From Branchiostoma floridae (lineage: Eukaryota; Chordata; Leptocardii; Amphioxiformes; Branchiostomatidae), in assembly GCF_000003815.2 (NCBI RefSeq), contig NC_049982.1, positions 1,811,638 through 1,875,637 on the forward strand: a stretch of 64,000 bases of DNA, given 5' to 3'. The notes under the pieces were generated by a model. That model had not been told where the DNA came from, made no database searches, and was given only the letters and a program-made list of their open reading frames with translations. Shown here one piece after another: positions 1 through 12,162 of the stretch. Every line of letters begins with the position of its first letter. Within the stretch, counting starts at the first letter, position 1. The position numbers and the translations under genes were made by a program.

Positions 1-687
1 GAAAGTCATGATTAGCCCAACTCGATTGTAACACTATATCAAAGACTTGTGTTATCCCTTCTTCTTATGTTAATTAGGATATTGAGTCTAATTCTATACA
101 CCTATTTTGTACTTTGTGTAATAGTTGTTGCCATACATTGTACCATGTACAAATGTCGTGCAATAAAGTTCTCTCATTTTACTGACGTTTTTTTAAGACT
201 AAAAGGTTGAAATATTAGAAAGATATAGATTACATATTCAAAGATCCTAGAGAATTTATAAACATATACGTAGCAAAACACATAATATATTGAAAGTCAG
301 TATTCACTCACGGGAAGCTCAAACTTACAAAACACTTTCATTGAGAGACGCTTTTTCTCAAACAATAGGATAAAATATTACAAAGATTGCATCATTAAAA
401 ATCCCAGTGAATCAATAAACAGATATGTAACAAAGCACATAATATAGTGAAAGTCAGTATATGGTTCGTGTCCGTTCGTTTTAGTATCCCTCTGCTGCTA
501 CTTTATGAGTCTAAGGTAGTGCCGTAGGTGTGCCTGGTGTTCCAGACATTCGGTCCATGGTAGGCTATGTCTCTTCTGATGGTCTTTCATTGAGGTTTTG
601 GTGAAAGTAGATTTCTCTCACTTCAAAGAACTATCGTAACGATATGTATGGCATATACTTTATTCTTTTAGTTTTATAGCTTTTTAC
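1..687. repeat. Partial GR-A intron with a degenerate direct repeat
   Basis: This AT-rich stretch lies inside the intron after the first ectodomain exon of GR-A. Two related segments, about 206-302 and 372-463, end in nearly the same words (cacataatatagtgaaagtcagtat), which indicates a diverged direct repeat. I see no coding exon and no copy of the next expected ectodomain exon (GAAGGW...). Confidence 0.5.
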
Positions 688-3600
688 CTGCAACTTCAAT
701 CCTGTAGTTCCCAGTCTCAGGCACGGTGAAGAGCTGGATCCCGTTCTGTAAGGTCACCAGCCTCTCGTGGTCCTGTCCGCGGTAGTGGTCGCCCAGGCTG
801 GTCGGGCCTGCACGGCCGGTGGTGCCGAGGGTGGTGAACGTCGCACGTGCGAAGCGTAAGTCTAACCAATAACATATACACTCAATCAAATAAACGAGTT
901 TTTCATTCAGTACACACATCATTATAGTATGGTAACACTTACAAGGACAAATGTACATGAATTCATAAAATGATGGCAGTTAATGGAAACATGCAAATCT
1001 TTGTTATATGATAATGTAAGCGCTGTAGTTAAAACTACATTTGGGAATAAGATTTATTAACAATTAAGTTGAATTGTAAAACAAAGGCTAAATATAACGG
1101 AGGACTACACATATAAAGACAAATTAGGATTCTTGATATCCATGCCATGATATAAGAGAATTATAACGTTGTAATGAAAGTGAATGAATGAAATAATACA
1201 CAAACAAACAGACATATAGAAATTTTGTACCATAGTATCTATCTATACGTCAGAAGCATATATGAAGGCAAAGGAGATACTTGAAATCTATGAAGTGATG
1301 GGGTAGTAAATACTTTGTTCCTCAGCCTCACCTTCATCAGTGCGCGGTGCATCTGATGGTCCACGAGTGAAGCTCAGTTGTTTCCACACCGGCAGGGTAG
1401 GAGATGGAGGAGCCAGTTTCCAGGACTCCGAATAATCAAGATAAACCCCAATAGGGTATGGAGTGGTCGTTGGTACCTCCTCCAATGGCGGTTCTTTATT
1501 GTCAATAAAGAACATTGCCCATTGGTTGCTTGGTTTCGTTGGTTACAACATGTTATAACTCAGACCTGTACAATTTGATAGATGTACATAAGTTCTAAAG
1601 ATACCCGAATGCACCATAGTGCCAAGATCGATCTCAAGTTCAAAAATCAGTAATCGCATGACTAACCTGTTATGCACAAGTAGATCACCAAGGCCAGGTT
1701 AAACAGGAACGCGAACCCCATCGCAAGGAACAGCCTTCTGAAGCTGGCTTCGAGGGCTGACGTGGGGAAAATAGAGTACATACATTAATTAAGTATTGTC
1801 TGTTGATTCAGAAGATTCTATGCTTTGGTAGGTAACGTTAAGTACTCACAGATAGAGTGGGCACCTTTTGTCAATTTACTGAACATTTTGAGGTTATGGT
1901 CTACTGAAGCCTTCCACTCTTTCTCATTGTGACATGAGTTAACAGTACGCGCTTTGGCCACGAGCGGGTGAAGGGGGAGGGGGTGGTACACTACTGCCAG
2001 TAGAAAACAAACTGTGATTGTGCTGATCAATTATTTACAAAACACATTTACAAAAGTGTAAGAAATAAGTCAAACCTAATGTTTTTTTTTTAATCTTCCT
2101 TGTTAACGTTTATCCAAAGGTTTCAGGTATGTACAACATAAAACATAAACCCACCTGAAACATGTTCATAAAGTTGTTTGAAAACTCCCGACGCTGCATC
2201 GTCATGATCCTTAACATCATTCCGATGTTGCTCAGAGTCTGCAGTGCCTAAAACAAAGCTTATAATTGATTGTCTAATGTAAATGGGACTACTACAAAAT
2301 GAAGACATCATCGGAGATCTGTGAATATGTCAAACACTTGTGGCTTACCTCTAAGGCATTTAGAAACATCAATGTTTCCTGACAAATTAGTTACTACAAC
2401 CTGTTAATAACAGACATTTCTATCGCAGCAAGGAAGGAATTTGAACACTTTTCTTAACACGTTGGAATACAGCTTCATCTTCCTTTATAAAACTCCTTGC
2501 GGTTGGCAAAGATACCAACAGACTTGTATGGTTACCTGCTGTCCGTTGCTTCAGGCGTCTCTGAATCCCCGCGGCAGCTGCAGGTATGGGCTCCACGTTG
2601 TCAGGAGTTTGTTTGGAACCTGTTATGTTATAAGGAAAGTTTGATCTTTTTGACATATCTTGCCCTGATGACAGTTTTGTCACAGTGGCATGCAGGAAAG
2701 GCATGTATATTAGAAGTTCCATCAGGTGTTATAGTATGGTATACGTTCTAACGTAGCATTTCTTATTTTATCAAGCAGTATGCAAATTCAAAATTTAGAT
2801 ACTATGGTATTGACTACTGAAGAGTACGTTGTGTCGAACAAATTTGATTAAAAAAAGCTTCTTACGTTAAGCAGAAAAAGTTACCTTTGCCGTCGTTCCC
2901 TTGATCTTTAATGGAATCATCAGGATCAGATTTCAACGTCAAGTACATTGGTGCTTCATCAGCTGAAACCGGATATCATTAATAGAATTTCAAGATGGAT
3001 ACTAGTATAAAGTATTTGCTTCTATTAAAATGGAAGTTTGATGAATAGAACATTCACAGGAGTGTGTATCTAGCCGACTCCTCCCATTTTTAACAGTGGT
3101 AGGAAAGCGACTAAGTAAAATTCATTAGTGCAGAGGAGAAAACAACGTCTGTGAATCAATAATTGAAAAGAGGATGAAAATATAAAAAGTGAAACTCCAC
3201 TGTTAATTATAACAAGTTATCTTGCACTATTTTTGTTTTTTATTACTTGTCAGATTGTTTAATCAGATAATTATGATGCAAGTGGAACTTGTTATCACCA
3301 AGCACAGTAGGGGCATCTTCTCTGGATAGTTTTAAAGAACGCTTGCAGATAGATGTGAAAAAGTTAGGTGTGACGGATCGTTCAGTGTAATATAACCAGC
3401 TGCTGCTGCACCGCGTGCCTGCGAAGCTGGTGTGTTACGCCGAAGGGCGGTTATGCCGGCTATATAGATACAAATACCTATACAAGTGTAATTAAAGTCT
3501 TCAATGGCTAATATGATATAAAGGAAATGAGCAAAAACCTTACAGGTGTCACTTCCATTGAAATCTTCTGTTTCATCTGTTTGGTTGAAGTTGAAGTAAA

Positions 3601-4392
3601 TCGGTTCCTCGCCTGCATCTTTATAGTTCATACCTGCGTTAAAATTAGTAGGTTTATCGTATGGTTTAGCTGATAAGATGTTTCAAAACTTGCCCACAGA
3701 ACCATTACAAAAACACGAGCTCCCCTGTAGGGTTGGTTTGATTGTTATCTCAGACATTCAAGCTACCAATCAGTTTTATTTAGACGGATTTGATTCCAAT
3801 CATTTTTTGCACTTTTAGACTGTGAAATGACGTCGTAAATATAAGTAAAACATACGAAAGAAATCCTGTAATTTAAGCTGGCCATTGCGTACAGTATTCA
3901 TGCACGTCGTGTCAAGATTTTTAAGCCAATATTTCAGCCTTAGGAACTATATATAATGACATTTGTATTATTTCTATCAAGTTTGCTTCCACTACTTCTA
4001 TCTTTCTCTACTATGTTCTGAGGAAAGAAGGCGGTAGAGTTGCGATAAAAGGGATCCCTGATAATTCCTTAGGTCAGAAGATTACCATGACCAGTCTTTC
4101 ACAAATTAGGTTTGTTTCGCTCTACACGTTACATATTTCACACGTTTTTAAATTTAATCCTATCAAATTGTACTATATTCATATTTGTAAAATTTAATAT
4201 TTCATATATTCAATCGACTTAAACGTTCTAAAATGTTTTGTCGCTACTCAGTCAAAATTTACACACAAAAAAAAACTCAAGTCAGCTTTGCGCTGCAAGT
4301 GTTTTATATTTACTACCAATAAACAAATATAAAAGCCCATCCAGATTGACCAGTATAACCTTACCGTGGCCTGGTAGCTGTGACATCTCCAT
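688..4392 (-). CDS. GR-A: type II membrane protein with ALK/LTK-like glycine-rich ectodomain (3' end outside window)
   Basis: Nine exons can be joined on the minus strand: 4365-4392, 3544-3633, 2885-2962, 2536-2619, 2155-2247, 1850-1951, 1667-1756, 1332-1493 and 688-861, all in phase 1 with GT-AG borders. The first encodes MEMSQLPGH. The 3544, 2885 and 2155 exons carry the cytoplasmic tyrosine motifs EEPIYFNF, APMYLTL and QLYEHV. The 1850 exon matches the position of the NPMY exon of the paralogues but reads NLKMFSKLTKG. The 1667 exon holds the transmembrane segment (RRLFLAMGFAFLFNLALVIY). The 1332 exon is a Pro/Thr-rich stalk with PTLPVWKQL. The 688 exon is the first ectodomain exon (TGRAGPTSLGDHYRGQDHE), 174 bp as in GR-C and GR-D. 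The remaining ectodomain exons must lie left of base 1. The acceptor of exon 1850 (AAAG) is the weakest junction. Function is unknown; a receptor or ligand role is inferred from architecture only. Confidence 0.72.
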
Positions 4393-5609
4393 CTCACCGT
4401 ACAGGACCGGTAAGCTGAACGAACTCAACAGCGGGCACAAGGTAGCGAGAACACCGTCGTTACCGACCTTTTAAGGCGGCCAGTTGACCTCTGTCAGCCA
4501 ATTGCGCTTGCTTTGAATACTCCGGATGAATAAATCGCATGGTTCCAGGTAATATGACGCAACGTATTTTGCAACCTAAGGTTTTCTGAGGTCAGCTAAT
4601 TCGTCTACTGGGCACACGTTTTATCTAAATATAGTTTCATGTGTTTGTGGATGTGGCGTTCAAGTGTGCGCTACTACTTAATATGTCTTTGGACAGTTTT
4701 GTTCATATCAGGGAAGGTTTTCGTTATTACTATTTTGATTGAATTTTATCATAATGTTTAAAGTAGGGCACAAGAGGTGGATAAGTACATTTATGTACAA
4801 GTTGTTGCCTTAGGGTAGATAAAACCTTTCCCGGACGTTCAGTAGACCTTCGGTTTTGACATACATGCACAAATAAAGTTGTTATAACCCGAGATCTGTA
4901 GACAGTTTACACCACTATAAAGACTATCAATCAAATGCCCAAGGATATAGCACCACAATACCAGGAAGACACGAATTTTTATTGGAATGATTTCTAGTAA
5001 CCCGGTTCTTTCGCAGCGGGGGCGGCCCACCGGTCTCCTGGATTCCACGTCCACGAATGAAGCACCGGCTTCACCCCCACGCCGTCATCCAAAGTCTGTA
5101 CATTAAACTTGTTGTCCTGAACACTTCAGGTGCTACCGTTTCAACGCGATGATATCATCCTTTAGTGACCGGTACTGTCCTGTGTCTGTACTGTGACTTG
5201 TGCTAGTTTTTGTCATGATGGGAAGTTAAAGTTTATGCTCTCTCTAGGTTACAGCCTCTTGCTTCCCTCTTGCTGTCAGATTGAGTAGTGGACACCGTGC
5301 CGTTGCTGTCAGTTCGGGTAGTGGACATCTTGCCGTTGCTGTCAGCTCGGGTAGTGGACATCTTGCCGTTGCTGTCAGTTCGGGTAGTGGACATCTTGCC
5401 GTTGCTGTAAGTTCGGGTAATGGACATCTTGCCGTTGCTGTAAGTTCGGGTAGTGGACATCTTGCCGTTGCTGTCAGCTCGGGTAGTGGACATCTTGCCG
5501 AACGTTGCTGTCAGCTTAGGAAGTGGACATCTTGCCGTTGCTGTCAGCCTGATATAACACCATCATCAGATTGACGACATTAGCTACGTCAGTGCAACAA
5601 GGGATAGGG
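4393..5609. promoter_or_regulatory. Shared bidirectional 5' region of GR-A and GR-B
   Basis: The start codons of GR-A (minus) and GR-B (plus) are separated by about 1.2 kb, so this interval must hold both 5' regions. It contains the 33-bp minisatellite at 5272-5547. I could not identify a convincing TATA box or initiator for either gene. The assignment follows from gene arrangement alone. Confidence 0.45.
5272..5547. repeat. 33-bp minisatellite between GR-A and GR-B
   Basis: There are eight tandem copies plus a partial ninth. The unit begins GCTGTCAGTTCGGGTAGTGG and ends CATCTTGCCGTT. Unit 7 carries a 4-base insertion. Because the unit is a multiple of three, it gives open frames on both strands (GHLAVAVSSGS on plus, STTRTDSNGKM on minus). 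I regard these as by-products of the repeat rather than genes. It ends about 60 bp before the GR-B start codon, so it probably lies in the 5' UTR or promoter. Confidence 0.85.
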
Positions 5610-8600
5610 ATGTGTGACTTGGAGCAAGGTAAGGTATAGATACAGTATTAGATGATAGTTAGTCAAGCAACTGAATAGAATTTGAAAACGTTTGCTTGAC
5701 TGTTGCCTTGTGCATCTTATTACCTGGATGTCTAACCTTCATCGAGGTGTGAAGAAAATGCAAGAAGATGCATTTTGTTGGGTGTAGCATGATATTTCAG
5801 CCTACAGCTAGTTACGTAGCCCTGGATAGATGTAGGCAAATAAATCAAATCGCAAGATTGCACCTTCTTTTCTTCACCGGAGTGAAATGATGTCTTTCTT
5901 TGGTTTGTCAATAGAAAATTGTCTTGGTGCGTAATATCTTTCGATTTCGTGTTTTCTTCATTCATTGATTATAATCATACAATCTAGGATATAGGTCTGC
6001 TGCTTGACACATATTTTTATAGCGGCATGCAGTATTCATTGCGGGCGCGAAACCAGGTCGATTTCAGCGAAAAGCAACTTGATTTGTCTCGGTTACAACA
6101 ATGACAGTCTGCAAGAGTCCGAATAGTAATTTCACAAACAATACATCGTTCGATCACCTATCAGATGTCTGGTAATTCAGATCATTTATGTTCGAGTGTT
6201 CAGAGTTGGCAGCATAGGAAATAATGTCAAAATATACTTCGTTGTCGTTTTTATGTGATATTACGTCCAATGCCATGCCAAAGTTGATTACAAATTCTTG
6301 CTGACTAATTGCAAATAACGAGAAAGCTTTATAGAAAATACCGAGATAAAACTATGGTAAACAATGCACGGAATCGTTGTCACTGAAACGCACAACAAGG
6401 CACAGATCCTCATCTTATTGGCAAGTATCAAAGAGAATTTGCCTGGCTTCATGCTCCCTACCTGTTCTTTCCAAACAGATTCTACACGAAAGGACCCTCC
6501 CGAGGCGCTGGTTGAGTCCGATGGGCTGACTTCAAACCCCATGTATGGACCTTCAAAAGGTGAGGAATTAAGTACCAATCGTCTTCAATCTGTCCATCTA
6601 ACAGACGAACATGTTGGCAAGTATATAAGTGTGTCAGCGAGCTTTCTTGCTTGAGTAAGAAGAACATTGAAGAAGATATGAGAAATGTAAATTAACCGTC
6701 AATGAATTGCTTTTTTTGCTGTATACTTGCTGTTATTGATGTGTTGAAATTTGCCTTTAGTCAATTAGAATAAAATGTACTATAGATTTCTCACTGCCTA
6801 TACATCACCCAAGTATTCGGTTCAACTCCGTAGCAAGATCGGGCTCTTATTGAAGCTGATTGAAAGGAAAATGTCTTATTTAGAATTTCAAGTTTTGTTG
6901 ATACAGGACAGCGGAAGGAGAATTGGAAGGTCTCCGATCTGACTGCCAATCCCATGTATGGACCAGCCAAAGGTACGGATTGCCAATGGCTGTTCTTGTT
7001 TATCTTTGTAAACTCTGAATGAACTTCTTTCTCTTAAAAAGATGGGCAGAACAGGCATAGAGTAGTTTCCTTCGAAAGAAAACGAGCCGAAAAAAAACGT
7101 AATCACATACTCAGGAATCATATTCGGACTCGAGTCATGGTTAGGTTGCATTTCTATCTCCGCCAGTACGTTTTTAGGACTGTCTGGTAAACATATTCAA
7201 TTGTCAAAATTACGCTCATACTGATAAAGGGCTTCGGATGCATCGTTCCCAAATCATCGCGATTACAATAAAATTATTTATTACATATCGAAAACCATCA
7301 CAAGCATGGGGAGAAATATATAATATATTTGATACATTTCTTTATTTCTGTCAGAACCAAAGTCGACTGATGTAAGCACAACCCACAGAGCAGCGAGGGG
7401 AAAGCGCTACCCGCGAATGCGCAGAACCGTGCGGCTGGTGTATCTGGTCAACATGGCGGCCTTGGTGATATACATAGCAGGTCGGGTTTTAGTCAGATCA
7501 ACAGTTAGTTGAGCACTACACAATGTACATTGGAACTACTTCTTGAACAAAAAATTGGACTCACCCATTTTTTAAAACTAGATTTAGTTCAAGAATGACT
7601 TTTGCCAACACAGATGAACTTTCAAGCTAACATTGTAACTACTCTTTCTGTTGCCTTCAGCAACAAACTGAACTTAATCAAGAATTTTCAAAAAATTTAC
7701 TCGCGATGCAGAGTTGAAGATCCAATCACTCACCTTTGATATCGCATTTTGTACAGAAAATGCGAGGTTTCATCATATACTTAATTCCATAAAGTCAGCA
7801 AAACGCTCTTATTGTTTCCGAAAATAATTTCATCAGGTTGGTAGAATATAGGATATTGGAAAATTCTTGTGCACAACCAGGATAAACTTACTGTGCTTAC
7901 GTTTCGGTGTCCAACACACCGAAACGTAAGCACAGTTACTCTTATCGTTATTACATTACTTTAAATGTTGCAGCATGACCGATATTTACAATCTGAAGGT
8001 TTATTTTTTTACAGTTATGATCTCCGTGGCAACAATTAAACTCCCGGCTTGGAAGCAAACTTTTGAACAGCGGTTGGAAGACTTAGAAGGTCAGAAAACA
8101 GTGTTTATAGTTAACAGAATCCACAAAAACAAAAGCAGCTATGGAATTTTTTTCTGCACCAATCTATTGTCAATTTATTCTTTTGGCTGTTCTGCACGCA
8201 CAGCCAGGGCTATCTAACTAGTCTGTGGCTATTACAAATGGCTAGACCAGCAGAGAGACAGACGAAGAGAATACAAATATAATTCGACATGGAAAGGATT
8301 ATAATCTGTTTTACTTGAGAATCAGACTGTCAAATTGGTTAAAAAGAAAAATGGTAGATCATGTGAGAGATACTTATACGTAAATGATATGCATTAATCT
8401 GTCATTTAATCGCAAAGATCACCGTAATTTAGGTTCTTGCTCGGTGTTGATATATCTATAAAGAATTGAATACATAAGAACTGATGAACACGTAAAATAT
8501 ATTTTTGTTTGATTCTGGAATACTTAAAACCCGAAAGACCTCTCTATATTTCTAATATACCACAATATTGCAGGGAAATATTTGGTCCACGGGACACGAG

Positions 8601-8742
8601 ATGAAAATGACACGACATCATCCGTTCCGCATGGGTCTCCCACATCTGTCACTACTGTCATTTACATGGGTAAGCGCAGCAATCATATATTATTATGTAT
8701 TGATAGAGAGAGATAGAGAGAGATAGCGAGAGCGAGCGAGAG

Positions 8743-8784
<42 letters not shown>

Positions 8785-11114
8785 ACAGAGAGAAAAATAG
8801 ACTTTGATAGATAGATAGAGAGAGAGACAGAGAGAGGGGTAGAGATAAATAGACAGAAAGACAGACAGACAGACAGACACAGGCAGACAAATATCTTACA
8901 GAATAAGACCAGGCTGTTATTATTATCTTGTAGACCCTTGCTTCAGAACAGCAAGGTTCACCACCCCGAATGCTACAGGCTGTGCAGGCCGGACCAGCCT
9001 GGGTGACCACTTCAGGAATGCCACGTTCACCACCCTCGGCACCACCGGCCGTGCGGGCCCGACCAGCCTGGGTGACCACTACCGCGGACAGGACCACGAG
9101 AAGCTGGTGACCTTACAGAACGGGATCCAGCTCTTCGCCGTGCCTGAGACTGGGAACTACAGGATTGAAGTTGCAGGTAAATGTAATGTTTCGTATTACT
9201 TCCACGTTAAGCAGTGGTATTTATATTGCACCCACCAAAATGTGCCCATGTCCGTTTACAGCATATAAGCAAAAACAATCAATTGAACCTGATTGATTGA
9301 TTGATTTAATGATTGATTGATTGATTGATTGATTATTTGATTGGCTGATTTATCGGACTATAACTCTTGGCGTCTAATGGCGGTTTGATGTGAAGGATGG
9401 GTTCTGCTGTCCTGTACCGTGCCATGGATAAACCCACAAATGAAATGACCAAAACCAACGGACACGGACCATGAACCCTGGACTGTCGCTTTACTATCAA
9501 TGTGTATTTTTTTTTAACTCAAAATTAACCACAAAAAAAAGGCGAACTTTAGATTTCATTACCAACATCTCTACCGATGCCACCATAGGTGAACTAAGGT
9601 AGGGAATGGGCCATGCCACGGCTCAACCCAAATTAACAAAAAGGGCTACCCTTGATTATAAGTTTTGGTACCTCCACCTCTACAGGTGCTGCGGGAGGCT
9701 GGGCCGACAACACGTCCGACTGGTACGGCCGCAGCAAGAACTCATCCAAGGGATGCAGGGGTGCAGCGATGATGGGGACCTTCCATCTCCAGAAAGGTGA
9801 CAACGTCTTGAACACACTGGCTTGTCTTTAAGTTTATACATTGTTTGGAGACAAAAACTACGGCTCTTGTCTTGGTGACTAAAATGTGCAGATATTGGCA
9901 CATCAGGACACCAAATTTGTATGTATTTTTTAACAAAGATTAATCGATGGGCGTCAACGTGAAACAAATTGAGATGGCAATGACGGTAAGCCAATTCTGC
10001 CACACAGATGAAAAGTAAAGTAGTACCATAGACTTCGGAGGCCCCACACATGGACAGCAAATCTGGTTTCGAGTGGAATACCATGACTTTTCCAACACGA
10101 CACCACCATTTTTCTCTCTCTCACTCACTCTCATACACATTCTCAGTACTGACCACTGACCTCCTGACCAAATTGTAGACCTGGATCGGATTTATGGATT
10201 GTGATTTTTTTTTATTTGATTTGTCTGCCGTCTTTCATGTTTCATTTGCATTTATAAGTTCCGAAGTGTATGTCTATCTATTTTCTTTGTAATATGCTTT
10301 TATTTTCTTGTATGCAAATACTGGACCCTATTGAAAACCAGTTTCTCTAAACTGAATAGGCCACCCGGGCGTCTGGAAATAAACAAAGTAGGGCATTGTC
10401 ACCATTCTTCTAGACGCATCTAATTGTATAATTTTTTCTTTCAATTCCTCAGGAGAGGTTCTGAAGATCCCTGTCGGTCAGAAGGGACTGGAGACCAAAG
10501 CCAAATTTTCAGCGGGAGGCGGCGGCGGAACGTTTGTGACGAGCTTTGATGATGCCCCTTACATTATAGCGGGTGGGGGAGGGGGGAATAGTTGTCTTAA
10601 GGCGCGCTATAAGACGTGCGATGGGACAACACTTACGTCAGGTCTAGCGGGAAAATCTGATGAGGAAGTGTTTGAAGGAGGCTCTGCCGGGCACGGAGCG
10701 ACAGAGGGAGGAGGGGGACGGAGCGAATTAGGTGGGGGAGGAGGGGGACTCCTTACAGATGGTGGCAGCGGCTGGGATTTTGTGGAATTGTTTTCTTGTT
10801 ACGAAATCGGTGGGGAGGGTGGATACGCTTTTGTCAACGGGGGAAAGGGAGGGAAGGGGATACACAATGCCACCTACGTTGCAGAGGGAGGGTTCGGCGG
10901 AGGAGGGGGAGCCCACAAGAAGTATCGTGGCTCGGGAGGAGGAGGGGGGTACTCCGGGGGTGGGCGAGGACCAAGGGCACATGATAAAACAAAACGAGGG
11001 GGATGTGAGTGTGGAGGAGGGGGAGGGTCCTTTAACAATGGCACAGACGCAAATGGAGAGAATGGAACTAACGTCGGGCATGGTTACGCAGTTGTCGTAA
11101 GGCTGTTTGGTTGA
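5610..11114 (+). CDS. GR-B: type II membrane protein with NPMY tail and ALK/LTK-like glycine-rich ectodomain
   Basis: Nine exons, all phase 1: 5610-5628, 6479-6559, 6907-6972, 7355-7480, 8015-8089, 8574-8669, 8934-9176, 9686-9796 and 10453-11114, giving about 492 residues. The start exon reads MCDLEQ and is followed by a perfect GTAAGG donor. Exons 2 and 3 each carry an NPMY motif (GLTSNPMYGPSKG, DLTANPMYGPAKG). Exon 4 has RRTVR followed by the transmembrane segment LVYLVNMAALVIYIAG. Exons 5-6 are the stalk. Exons 7-9 form the ectodomain: TGRAGPTSLGDHYRG, VLKIPVGQ, then glycine-rich loops (IIAGGGGG, GGEGGYAFVNGGKGG, GGFGGGGG, GGGGGYSGGG) to a TGA stop. In ALK the same order of motifs (LY-ILVGQ, AGGGGGGGATYV, LIIAAGGGG, GGFGGGGG) sits outside the cell. 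Basic residues on the N side of the membrane segment and NxT/S sites (NATG, NATF) on the C side favour type II topology. No kinase domain is present. Confidence 0.8.
7891..7935. repeat. Perfect 20-bp inverted repeat in a GR-B intron
   Basis: CTGTGCTTACGTTTCGGTGT (7891-7910) is followed by a 5-base spacer and its exact reverse complement (7916-7935). It resembles the core of a fold-back element (compare 60300-60492, whose inner arms read CGAAACGTAAG). I see no gene function. Confidence 0.85.
8697..8880. repeat. GA/GACA microsatellite in a GR-B intron
   Basis: A run of GAGA with GATA and GACA interruptions lies between the stalk and the first ectodomain exon. The long serine/leucine open frames across it on the minus strand are simple-repeat artefacts. 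Confidence 0.9.
8942..9079 (+). repeat. 69-bp tandem duplication inside a GR-B ectodomain exon
   Basis: Copies 8942-9010 and 9011-9079 both begin TTCAG and end ACCAGCCTGGGTGACCAC. Each encodes 23 residues (FRTARFTTPNATG... and FRNATFTTLGTTG...). The other three paralogues have one copy, so this exon is 243 bp here instead of 174 bp. Frame is preserved. Copy 1 has diverged more and gains a cysteine (NATGCAG). Confidence 0.9.
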
Positions 11115-12162
11115 TCTTGGCATGGAACAATGTCATATTGTTAATAATGTATATTTATTATAGTTCATTGCAAATTCTTGCACGAGGGCTAATAGCATGT
11201 AACATGAAGGGAGACAGACAGATAGTGTTGAACAATATAGCATGTGTCTACTCTAGACAACTCTATCAACTCTAAATTCTAGCGTAGTTGGTTTGATTCC
11301 TTGTTGTTTTTCTCTCAAAACACTTGGAAGACGAAAGATGCCACGTTTTCTGTTATGAATGATTTATGTAATGTTTGGAGAAGGGTAGTTTCCTTTTCGT
11401 CTGTAAACGCGAAGAGATTATGAAAGCATCCAGTGATCTCTTGACGGAGCCCTGTCTTTATTAATCGTAGAAGAAACAGTTTGTTAAGGAGGCGAAGTGT
11501 TAATTAAAAATTCTACTAACCAACATTGTTGTATTGGTCCACGCACACACAAACATAGCTCATGGTAGACTCTTAATGTAGACTCTCGAACCATACCATG
11601 CCAATCGTTGTATTCTTGATCCTTAAGTAAAGACCTATACGGGACTCGTAAATCATAACAAGCCTATATGAATTCACATAATTTCTCCTAAAGTTCACCT
11701 GAAAACAAGGTTTAAATCGGTAGATATGATACACCGCGGGGAATGAGAAGACAATTCATTGGCAATTCATTTCTTTCTGTAGGTGAAAACAACACTATAA
11801 AAATATTTCCCTATATTTGCCTTGTGAAAATGACAAAGTTTCAGACAAATCAGTCATAAAATGTCAGACGGTTGTAAAACATGACCTTTAGACGAACCGG
11901 AATACCATATATGGGGTTGTGGGTGGTACGACGAAACTTGCCGTTTTGCATAGAAGTTATGAATTTATTCATTAACTCCCTTCTATCCACGTGAAAGGAT
12001 AAACAAAGCCATACTAACAGTTGACGTTTCAGACGCCCACACATCTTCTTGTGGTCACGAGCAGTTTTTAACAAAACACCAGCTAACCATTTGCTCTGAA
12101 ATATCGTATTTCGCTACCCGGTGTCGGGTGCGGAATCTGCTCGCAAGCCTGAAGAGGTCGCC
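11115..12162. other. GR-B 3' flank and GR-C 5' flank
   Basis: About 1.05 kb separates the GR-B stop codon from the GR-C start codon. It must hold the 3' UTR of GR-B and the promoter of GR-C. I found no exon, RNA gene or repeat that I can support. The open frame at 11850-12074 on minus has no recognisable content. Confidence 0.4.

Noticed and set aside
4839-5054. Open frame with RPVGRPRCERTGLLE
   Set aside because: The segment looks like a common genomic repeat edge; no exon of the GR family maps here and no splice phase fits.
5233-5574. Open frames on both strands with STTRTDSNGKM and GHLAVAVSSGS repeats
   Set aside because: They follow automatically from a 33-bp (multiple of three) minisatellite without stops. 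No splice sites or start context support a gene.
8683-9097. Long Ser/Leu-rich open frames on minus
   Set aside because: Shadow of a GA microsatellite and of the antisense strand of the GR-B ectodomain exon.
10728-11123. Proline-rich open frames opposite the glycine-rich exons (also 18176-18445 and 22886-23155)
   Set aside because: GGN codons read as CCN on the other strand; no independent evidence.
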